A stretch of DNA of 64,000 nt, taken from contig CM026401.1 of NCBI GenBank assembly GCA_014843695.1, positions 45,737,665 through 45,801,664 of the forward strand, given 5' to 3'. Below the pieces are notes generated by a model. It was not told the origin of the DNA, made no database searches, and saw only the letters and a program-made list of their open reading frames with translations. Of this stretch, positions 37,201 to 49,200 are shown one piece after another. The translations under genes were made by a program, and so were the position numbers. Position 1 is the stretch's first letter, and each line of letters opens with the position of its first letter. This DNA comes from Archivesica marissinica. Its lineage: Eukaryota; Mollusca; Bivalvia; Venerida; Vesicomyidae.

Positions 37201-40200
37201 TACATGAGTGGTAGACTGGTACATGAGTGGTAGACTGGTACATGAGTGGTAGACTGGTACATGAGTGATAGACTTATACATGAGTGGTAAACTTATACAT
37301 GAGTGGTAGACTGGTACATGAGTGATATATTTATACATGAGTGGTAGACTGGTACATGAGTGGTACATGAGTGATATATTTATACATGAGTGGTAGACTG
37401 GTACATGAGTGATAGACTTATACATGAGTGGTAGACTGGTACATGAGTTGTAGACTTATACATGAGTTGTAGACTTATACATGAGTGGTAGACTGGTACA
37501 TGAGTTGTAGACTTATACATGAGTGATAGACTGGTACATGAGTGGTAGACTTGTACATGAGTGGTAGACTGGTGGTACATGAGTGATATACTGGTACATG
37601 AGTGGTAGACTGGTACATGAGTGGTAGACTGGTACATGAGTGGTAGACTGGTACATGCATGGTAGACTGGTACATGAGTGGTAGACTGGTACATGAGTGG
37701 TATACTGGTACATGAGTTGTAGACTTATACATGAGTGGTAGACTGGTACATGAGTTGTAGACTTATACATGAGTGATAGACTGGTACATGAGTTGTAGAC
37801 GTGTACATGAGTGGTGGACTGGTGCATGAGTGGTAGACTGGTACATGAGTGGTAGACTGGTACATGAGTGGTAGACTTGTACATGAGTGATAGACTGGTA
37901 CATGAGTTGTAGACTTGTACATGAGTGGTAGACTGGTACATGAGTGGTAGACTTGTACATGAGTGGTAGACTGGTATATGAGTGGTAGACTGGTACATGA
38001 GTGATAGACTGGTACATGAGTGGTAGACTGGTACATGAGTGGTAGACTTGTACATGGGTGGTAGACTTATACATGAGTGGTAGACTTATACATGAGTGGT
38101 AGACTGGTACATGAGTGGTAGACTTATACATGAGTTGTAGACTTATACATGAGTTGTAGACTTATACATGAGTTGTAGACTTATACATGAGTGGTAGACT
38201 GGTACATGAGTTGTAGACTTGTACATGGGTGGTAGACTTGTACATGCATGGTAGACTGGTACATGAGTGGTAGATTAGTCTGTGAGTGGTAGACTTATAC
38301 ATGAGTGGTAGACTGGTACATGAGTGGTAGACTTGTACATGGGTGGTAGACTAGTACATGAGTGGTGTACATCAGTGGTAGACTCGTCTGTGAGTGGTAG
38401 ACTGGTACACGAGTGGTAGATTGGTATGTACGTGAGTATACTTTGGTCCTATTGTTATCATGTGTGTGGTCCATATATTTGTCTGAATACAACATTATTT
38501 GAAGGATTCATGTATTTATGACTGAGTATATTGTACTATAGCGGGTACCTCGCATGATTCATGTATTTATGATGGAGTATATTGTACTATAGTGGGTACC
38601 TCGCATGATTCATGTATTTATGATGGAGTATATTGTACTATAGCAGGTACCTCGCATGATTCATGTATTTATGATGGAGTATATTGTACTATAGTGGGTA
38701 CCTCGCATGATTCATGTATTTATGATGGAGTATATTGTACTATAGTGTGGGTACCTCGCATGATTCATGTATTTATGATGGAGTATATTGTACTATAGCG
38801 GGTACCTCGCATGATTCATGTATTTATGATGGAGTATATTGTACTATAGTGGGTACCTCGCATGATTCATGTATTTATGATGGAGTATATTGTACTATAG
38901 CGGGTACCTCGCATGATTCATGTATTTATGACGGAGTATATTGTACTATAGTGGGTACCTCGCATGATTCATGTATTTATGATGGAGTATATTGTACTAT
39001 AGTGGGTACCTCGCATGATTCATGTATTTATGACGGAGTATATTGTACTATAGTGGGTACCTCGCATGATTCATGTATTTATGATGGAGTATATTGTACT
39101 ATAGTGGGTACCTCGCATGATTCATGTATTTATGACAGAGTATATTGTACTATAGTGGGTACCTCGCATGATTCTGACAGCTGGAAGACACCGGTGAAAG
39201 TGTTCAGTGATAAACGAAGAGGAAAATCTCACGAGGACAAGAAACTTACCAGACGAATAAGGTATTTTATTTGATGTTTTCCGATGAAATATAATTTAAA
39301 GTTTATTTATATTTCAACGAATGCGAAACAAGTTTTAGCAACTTATATTAATCACTAGATAAATGTGTGTATTTTGGGACGTACCTTAGACAAATGTGTG
39401 TGTATTTTGGGACGTACCTTAGAAAAATGTGTGTGTAATTTGGGATATACCTTAGACAAATTTGTGTGTATTTTGGGATGTACCTTAGACAAATGAGCGT
39501 GTATTTTGGGACGTACTTTAGACAAATGAGCGTGTATTTTGGGATGTACTTTAGACAAATGAGCATTATTTTGGGACGTACTTTAGACAAATGAGCATGT
39601 ATTTTGGGACGTACTTTAGACAAATGAGCATGTATTTTGGGATGTACTTTAGACAAATGAGCATGTATTTTGGGACGTACTTTAGACAAATGAGCATGTA
39701 TTTTGGGATGATACTTTAGACAAATGAGCGTGTATTTTGGGATGATACTTTAGACAAATGAGCATGTATTTTGGGACGTACTTTAGACAAATGAGCGTGT
39801 ATTTTGGGATGATACTTTAGGTCACATATTCATTATTTCAGGACGTACTACAAGGAGCAGGATCAGCTTATCAAGGCGTTTGAGGACATCCAGCTGCACC
39901 AGCTGCAGGAGGATGAGCAGCTGGAACTAGATGCGCAGCTGCAGAAGAGAGCCAGCCAGCTTGCCAAGGCATCATTTGCCGTCAACCTGGTCAGTGCTAT
40001 ATGAAAAACATAGTGAAAAATAGATTGTTTGTTTAGTTTAAACATTATTTATTTCAGTATTTTACATGTAATCAAGAAATGAACATTTTACATATAATTT
40101 AACAGCAGTAGACTGAAAGGGATTAGAACGAAAGAAATCTTATATAGTTCTTCTCCCTGTATGTTTGACATACCCGACCGATCCAGCTAAATTCCCGCTT

Positions 40201-43200
40201 CCCCGAATTTTGTTTATGCAATGTCCCGTTGATTTGTGTTTGTTTGTTTTTTATGAGTGCCACATGTGGACAGACTTTAGTTACTAAGGAAACTAGCCAG
40301 TAGGTACTAAATAATAAGATTAACACAAACATCAGATACTCAAAATACAGATTTATTTATCGAGCCCATCTACATATTTCTGGGTCGCGTTATGCCAAAC
40401 AAACAATGTTTTAACCCTTTCCCTCATAGAAGCACCTCTTGATGCCATTACCAATACGACATACATTGGCAAAGTAGTAGCCAAACCAATGCTCATTAAC
40501 CCTTTCCCTCATAGAAGCACCTATTGATGCCATTACCAATACGACATACATTGGCAAAGTAGTAGCCAAACCAATGTTCATAATGCAGGCCAGAATCTCA
40601 TGTAGTCCCAGTAATATCCATGGAGGTGGGATAGATATGGCTACTTATCCACTGCATGATAGCTAAATGGCTGTCATTTGTATGGAGATATAATAGTATA
40701 TTAACCTAAATCTCTAGAAAGGAAAGGGTTATGGTTGGTTGGCCTTGTTAATCTAATATTCATTATTCATAAATATGTTGCTAATACGTGTCCTGTTCCC
40801 TAACAGGGAACTAGTAACATATATTTTAAACTTTATTTATTTTACACCGATTGCGATGCAAGTTTTAACAACTTATATTAATCACTCTCATTGACGCTAA
40901 TGAAAGCGTATATGTGGTCATTTGTGTGGAAGGAAACCGGAGTACCCGGAGAAAACCCACCTGTCCGATCTGGCGACCACTGTACCATCTCACATGTTGC
41001 ATTGGTTAGAAGCGAGCGCGCTAACCACTGCGCTAATCGGACAGCTCTCAAACTGTATAGCTACGTTGATCGTGTTAATTTTATGAGATATCATCATCAT
41101 CACTTCAATCATCATCATCATCACTTCAATCATCCCTGTCACTAAAATCATCATCACAACCACTTTAATAATAATTATTATCACCACCACCACTTTAATC
41201 ACATCATTTCAATCATCATCTGTGTCACTTTAATCATCATCTGTGTCACTTTAATCATCATCAAGTTATTGCTCATCCAGCAATCTCAGCAGTTTGAAAC
41301 ATCCTGGATTTAGTTTAATCATATTTTAGTTCGCTCTATCATGACACAGAATCTACATACAATATATGCAAAGAAAGCAAAATTGGGTCGAGCCACAAGT
41401 TCTTACAACATTAGAGACGGCTCTTCCCAATAAGTACTTACTTATCTGTACACATTTGTTCTCAATTGAATAACATGATATGGAAATCAAGTGCAGCAAT
41501 CAATTGCATACTTATAGAGTGGTGGGTCCTATGCTCGGCGTATTCTTATGCTCGGTATATTAGCTCGGCGTATTCCTATGCTCTATTCCTATGCTCGGCG
41601 TATTAGCTCGGCGTATTCCTATGCTCGGCGTATTCCTATGCTCGGCGTATTTTTTCCATTTACATCCGTATTTAAATAGTTTTAACCTATTTTCACTGAC
41701 AGAGGTGAAGCATGGTTCAATAACATGCCGTTGTGCGTACCGGTAGCCTAATGCAACTGTCACCTGACTGGTTCAGTAGCCGAATATAAACAGACAACTT
41801 GTTGGGAATTTTTTATCGTGTTTCTTTTGCACAACATATCCTCTTTCCCATCTTATAAATTATAATTATTAAACTTCGCCATATATCCTACAGTATATTA
41901 TATACTGTATATAGAAGGTGTACTTACTTTAGTTTAATCATATTTTATTTAGCTCTATTATGACACAGAATCTACATACAATATATGCAAAGAAAGCAAA
42001 AATGGGTCGAGCCACAAGTTCTTACAACATTAGAGACGGCTCTTCCCAACATCCTGGTATTAGCTTATACAAATTTGTTTTAGCGCAATTGCCAAACCAG
42101 TTCTTACAACTTATATTAATCACATCCTGGTATTAAGTTCATTAATCATTTGATGATATGCAGCTTACATTACGCAACTGTCCGCCTCCGTGGTCGAGTG
42201 GTTACGGTCGCTGACTTGTATACCATTGTAACCTATCATCACTGATGGTCACGGGTTCGAGCCCCGCTCAGGCCGTGTCTCATTTATATGAAAAAGTTGG
42301 CAGTTTCTTACGGAGGTTGGTGCACCCAAGTACTGGTTAACCGCTGGAGCCTGCCCAGGAAAGGTGTTGTTAGGTAAACTGCCCGACGGCGATATAGCCC
42401 AAAATGGTGCTGATGCAGGCGTAAAACCCGAAATATAAAAATATACATGTATATAACATTACGCAACTGGTGTTAATTAGTTGCCAGTTTACATTACTTG
42501 ACTTGTTTAGACCAGATATAGGTTCAAACAGATTAAACAAGGCACGACCAATGGCACAACCAACTATTCAAACTACAATTGTAACAATAACAGACCTCGG
42601 TCAGTTACTGCCCCTGAATACTCCCTAAAAGTAGATAGGTTCTATTAAGTGTTTGCCTCTGTTTTTATCGTTGTTTCCTTTGCACAACATGCTAGCAATT
42701 TTATTCCTTATACTTATTTGTAAAAGAATGTTATCAGTTAATGAACACTATTTTGATAAAATTACATTTATCATACCACCAACATCTTGTTAGGGAACAA
42801 CAGTAAAAACAAAGGATTATAACTAAAAGGACGTATTCACATTTTGGAATAAATCAAACTTTATCTGCCAGGGGAGGTAATAGAAAATTACACATGTCTC
42901 TCATTAATCCAACGAAGACCCCTATAAATGTGTGTTGTAAGAAATTAAGAATTTTTTGTTGAGCTATAACTATGATGCAATTATTTTCATTGCAAATGTG
43001 GCTTTATGGAATATCAGCCATGTTATAAATTATTCACTTGCATCAATTTGACAAAGCACCAAAAAATCTGAAACTGGCCATTGATTTGTTAACTCTGATA
43101 GGCTGTCCCTTAGCCTGGGAAGAGGCGTCGATATATTTTGCCTGGTCAGTCAAATAAATATATTTTAACACCGAGACTGGCACCCAGGCTAGGCTGTCCT

Positions 43201-46200
43201 CTCAGGTCCCGCTTGGGTCTCTGTCTGAATTCTTTGAAACTAGTAACTGATGGCTTTAATGTTGTTTTAATGTTGTCAATTTCATGAGAGTGTGATCTCT
43301 ATCTCATCTTCAATGGAAAAACATTGCCAGTTTAATGTATGAATTGAATATTTAAAAAAAAGGCTTTTATATCCTTGCAGGCTAGCGCTCATGGTTTCAA
43401 ATTACATACATGTATTCATTGGCACAATAACACTGCATACTACTGTATTCATTGTCTTAAAAGACGAGGAATTTACTCTTCAGAATATGGGAATGAAATG
43501 TGGGATATTGTTTCTCTTTCTGGTATGGATGTGAAATGTGGGGTATTGTTTCTCTTTCTGTTATGGGTGAAATGTGGGGTATTGTTTCTCTTTCTGGTAT
43601 GTGTCTGAAATGTGGGGTCTTGTTTCTCTTTCTGTTATGGGTGTGAAATGTGGGGTATTGTTTCTCTTTCTGTTATGGGTGAAATGTGGGGTCTTGTTTC
43701 TCTTTCTGGTATGGGTGTGAAATGTGGGTCTTGTTTCTCTTTCTGTTATGGGTGTGAAATGTGGGTCTTGTTTCTCTTCCGGTATGGGTGTGAAATGTGG
43801 GGTCTTGTTTCTCTTTCTGTTATGGGTGTGAAATGTGGGATCTTGTTTTCTTTCTGTTATGGGTGTGAAATGTGGGGTCTTGTTTCTCTTTCTGTTATGG
43901 GTGGAAATGTGGGGTCTTGTTTCTCTTTCTGTTATGGGTGTGAAATGTGGGATCTTGTTTCTCTTTCTGATATGGATGTGAAATGTGGGGTCTTGTTTCT
44001 CTTTCTGGTATGGATGTGAAATGTGGGGTCTTGTTTCTCTTTCTGTTATGGGTGTGAAATGTGGGGTCTTTTTTTCTTTCTGTTATGGGTGTGAAATGTG
44101 GGGTCTTTTTTCTCTTTCTGTTATGGGTGTGAAATGTGGGGTCTTGTTTCTCTTTCTGTTATGGGTGTGAAATGTGGGGTCTTGTTTCTCTTTCTATTAT
44201 GGATGTGAAATGTGGGGTCTTGTTTCTCTTTCCGGTATGGATGTGAAATGTGGGGTCTTGTTTCTCTTTCTGGTATGGGTGTGAAATGTGGGTCTTGTTT
44301 CTCTTTCCGGTATGGATGTGAAATGTGGGGTCTTGTTTCTCTTTCCGGTATGGATGTGAAATGTGGGGTCTTGTTTCTCTTTCTGTTATGGGTGTGAAAT
44401 GTGGGGTCTTGTTTCTATTATGTTATGGGTGTGAAATGTGGGGTCTTGTTTCTCTTCTGTTATGGGTGTGAAATGTGGGGTCTTGTTTCTCTTTCTGTTA
44501 TGGATGTGAAATGTGGGGTCTTGTTTCTCTTTCTGTTATGGGTGTGAAATGTGGGGTGTTGTTTCTCTTTCTGATATGGGTGTGAAATGTCGGGTCTTGT
44601 TTCTCTTTCTGTTATGGATGTGAAATGTGGGGTGTTGTTTCTCTTTCTGTTATGGGTGTGAAATGTGGGGTGTTGTTTCTCTTTCTGATATGGGTGTGAA
44701 ATGTGGGGTCTTGTTTCTCTTTCTGTTATGGGTGAAATGTGGGGTCTTGTTTCTCTTTCTGGTATGGGTGTGAAATGTGGGGTCTTGTTTCTCTTTCTGT
44801 TATGGGTGTGAAATGTGGGGTCTTGTTTCTCTTTCTGTTATGGGTGTGAAATGTGGGGTCTTGTTTCTCTTTCTGTTATGGGTGTGAAATGTGGGATCTT
44901 GTTTCTCTTTCTGATATGGATGTGAAATGTGGGGTCTTGTTTCTCTTTCTGGTAGGGTAAATTCTCTTTCTGTTATGGGTGTGAAATGTGGGTCTTTTTT
45001 CTCTTTCTGTTATGGGTGTGAAATGTGGGGTCTTGTTTCTCTTTCTGTTATGGGTGTGAAATGTGGGGTCTTGTTCTCTTTCTGTTATGGGTGTGAAATG
45101 TGGGGTCTTGTTTCTCTTTCCGGTATGGGTGTGAAATGGTGGGTCTTGTTTCTCTTTCTATTATGGATGTGAAATGTGGGGTCTTGTTTCTCTTTCTGGT
45201 ATGGGTGTGAAATGTGGGTCTTGTTTCTTTTTCCAGTATGGATGTGAAATGTGGGGTCTTGTTTCTCTTTCCAGTATGGATGTGAAATGTGGGGTCTTGT
45301 TTCTCTTTCTGGTATGGATGTGAAATGTGGGGTCTTGTTTCTCTTTCTGTTATGGGTGTGAAATGTGGGGTCTTTTTTCTCTTTCTGTTATGGGTGTGAA
45401 ATGTGGGGTCTTGTTTCTCTTTCTGTTATGGGTGTGAAATGTGGGGTCTTGTTTCTCTTTCTGTTATGGGTGTGAAATGTGGGGTCTTGTTTCTCTTTCC
45501 GGTATGGGTGTGAAATGGTGGGTCTTGTTTCTCTTTCTATTATGGATGTGAAATGTGGGGTCTTGTTTCTCTTTCTGGTATGGGTGTGAAATGTGGGTCT
45601 TGTTTCTTTTTCCAGTATGGATGTGAAATGTGGGGTCTTGTTTCTCTTTCCGGTATGGATGTGAAATGTGGGGTCTTGTTTCTCTTTCTGGTATGGGTGT
45701 GAAATGTGGGGTCTTGTTTCTCTTTCTGTTATGGGTGTGAAATGTGGGGTCTTTTTTCTCTTTCTGTTATGGGTGTGAAATGTGGGGTCTTGTTTCTCTT
45801 TCTGTTATGGGTGTGAAATGTGGGGTCTTGTTTCTCTTTCTATTATGGATGTGAAATGTGGGGTCTTGTTTCTCTTTCCGGTATGGATGTGAAATGTGTG
45901 GTCTTGTTTCTCTTTCTGGTATGGGTGTGAAATGTGGGTCTTGTTTCTCTTTCCAGTATGGATGTGAAATGTGGTGTCTTGTTTCTCTTTCCGGTATGGA
46001 TGTGAAATGTGGGGTCTTGTTTCTCTTTCTGGTATGGGTGTGAAATGTGGGGTCTTGTTTCTATTATGTTATGGGTGTGAAATGTGGGGTCTTGTTTCTC
46101 TTTCTGTTATGGGTGTGAAATGTGGGGTCTTGTTTCTCTTTCTGTTATGGATGTGAAATGTGGGGTCTTGTTTCTCTTTCTGTTATGGGTGTGAAATGTG

Positions 46201-49200
46201 GGGTGTTGTTTCTCTTTCTGATATGGGTGTGAAATGTGGGGTCTTGTTTCTCTTTCTGTTATGGGTGTGAAATGTGGGGTCTTGTTTCTCTTTCTGTTAT
46301 GGATGTGAAGTGTGGGGTCTTGTTTCTCTTTCTGTTATGGGTGTGAAATGTGGGGTCTTGTTTCTCTTTCTGTTATGGATGTGAAATGTGGGGTCTTGTT
46401 TCTCTTTCTGTTATGGGTGTGAAATGTAGGGTGTTGTTTCTCTTTCTGATGTGGGTGTGAAATGTGGGGTCTTGTTTCGCCTCCTGCAATGGATGTGAAA
46501 TGTGGGGTTTTGACTTCGAGGTGGAGCACAAACAAAATGCAAAAACAGGGCTTACGATAGAATTCCAAAATAGGGAAACTTAATTTCTGCTATATTATGG
46601 AGACGGTTTGAAACACTTCTCCGCTGAAAACTGGGAGAAGTGAAACACTCCAGGAGACAATTTCTCTCAAATCTCCCTCTACTTCGAGTACTGCTACACA
46701 CTGGCATTGCAATAGTGGACAAATTTTAATAGAAAATTAGGGAACCGATCTTATACATAGCCCACCTTATTATGTAAAAGTAGGGGAAGCAACCTACGCA
46801 TACCCCACTTTATAATGCAAGTGTAGGAGACCCGGACTATACACTATGCCATCATCTATTATAAAACATAAGTTTTAGACTAGTTAATACACTGTATATA
46901 GTCTGTCTTATAAGACAAAAGTAATACTTTTATTAATAATTATAATGATTATTACCTCAGATTTACACCTTCAACTATCTTTTTTTGTTAAAACTTTATT
47001 TATTAATAGCAAGTTTTAACAATTTATATTAATCACTCTCGTTGGCGCGGATGAAAACGTAAATGTGGTCATTCATGTGGGAGGAAACCGGAGTACCCGG
47101 AGAAAACACACCTGTCTGATCTCGCGACCACCGTACCATCTCACATACTTCCCGGTCCGAGGATCGAACCCGAACAAAAGTAGTTCTAGTTGTCATATGC
47201 ATTGTATAGCCCGTCTTATAAGTACATGAATACACATATACTAACCCACCATCATCAACATTTCAATTTCAGATATTGTTGATTGCTAAGTCTGTAGCAG
47301 TTGCATTATCCGGCTCTATGTCTATTATATCGAGTCTGGTAGATTCCGTAGTTGATCTAATGTCAGGCATTATAATATGGTGGACATCACGGGCCATGAA
47401 ACGCCACAACATATATCATTACCCGGAAGGTAAAATCTATTTATGTTACAACTGTTTGTACTCTTCTGGACTGATTGTGTTTGCGTTAATTTTTTTTAAC
47501 CGTCTGTATAATGGACTTGTCTAATCTAGAATATGTAAACATCTATGTATGTGGTGGTGCAGCATTTATGTAAACATCTATGTATGTGGGCGTGCAGCAT
47601 TTATGTAAACATCTATGTATGTGGGCATGGAGCATTTATGTAAACATCTATGTATGTGGAGGTGCAGCATTTATGTAAACATCTATGTATGTGGGCGTGG
47701 AGCATTTATGTAAACATCTATGTATGTGGAGGTGCAGCATTTATGTAAACATCTATGTATGTGGACGTGCAGCATTTATGTAAACATCTATGTATGTGGA
47801 GGTGCAGCATTTATGTAAACATCTATGTATGTGGACGTGCAGCATTTATGTAAACATCTATGTATGTGGACGTGCAGCATTTATGTAAACATCTATGTAT
47901 GTGGACGTGCAGCATTTATGTAAACATCTATGTATGTGGGCATGGAGCATTTATGTAAACATCTATGTATGTGGACGTGCAGCATTTATGTAAACATCTA
48001 TGTATGTGGACGTGCAGCATTTATGTAAACATCTATGTATGTGGGCATGCAGCATTTATGTAAACATCTATGTATGTGGACGTGCAGCATTTATGTAAAC
48101 ATCTATGTATGTGGGCATGGAGCATTTATGTAAACATCTATGTATGTGGGCATGGAGCATTTATGTAAACATCTATGTATGTGGGCATGGAGCATTTATG
48201 TAAACATCTATGTATGTGGAGGTGCAGCATTTATGTAAACATCTATGTATGTGGAGGTGCAGCATTTATGTAAACATCTATGTATGTGGGCGTGCAGCAT
48301 TTATGTAAACATCTATGTATGTGGACGTGCAGCATTTATGTAAACATCTATGTATGTGGAGGTGCAGCATTTATGTAAACATCTATGTATGTGGAGGTGC
48401 AGCATTTATGTAAACATCTATGTATGTGGAGGTGCAGCATTTATGAACATCTATGTATGGGACGTGCAGCATTATGTAACATCTATGTATGTGGACGTGC
48501 AGCATTTATGTAAACATCTATGTATGTGGACGTGCAGCATTTATGTAAACATCTATGTATGTGGACGTGCAGCATTTATGTAAACATCTATGTATGTGGA
48601 CGTGCAGCATTTATGTAAACATCTATGTATGTGGACGTGCAGCATTTATGTAAACATCTATGTATGTGGACGTGCAGCATTTATGTAAACATCTATGTAT
48701 GTGGACATGGAGCATTTATGTAAACATCTATGTATGTGGACGTGCAGCATTTATGTAAACATCTATGTATGTGGAGGTGCAGCATTTATGTAAACATCTA
48801 TGTATGTGGACGTGCAGCATTTATGTAAACATCTATGTATGTGGGCATGGAGCATTTATGTAAACATCTATGTATGTGGACGTGCAGCATTTATGTAAAC
48901 ATCTATGTATGTGGACGTGCAGCATTTATGTAAACATCTATGTATGTGGACGTGCAGCATTTATGTAAACATCTATGTATGTGGACGTGCAGCATTTATG
49001 TAAACATCTATGTATGTGGCATGCAGCATTTATGTAAACATCTATGTATGTGGGCATGAAGCATTTATGTAAACATCTATGTATGTGGACGTGCAGCATT
49101 TATGTAAACATCTATGTATGTGGAGGTGCAGCATTTATGTAAACATCTATGTATGTGGACGTGAAGCATTTATGTAAACATCTATGTATGTGGACGTGCA

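Noticed and set aside
33368..38495. Many minus-strand frames rich in Tyr, Ser, Thr and Met
   Set aside because: All are 19-bp repeat translations, duplicated with the array.
39176..39186. Exon 3 acceptor at CTGACAG|CTGG
   Set aside because: With the phase left by exon 2 it gives an early TGA; the upstream ACTATAG site keeps the frame.
42178..42275. Functional tRNA-Ser/Leu gene
   Set aside because: It is joined to the SINE E body, and headless copies of the same body occur elsewhere with target duplications.
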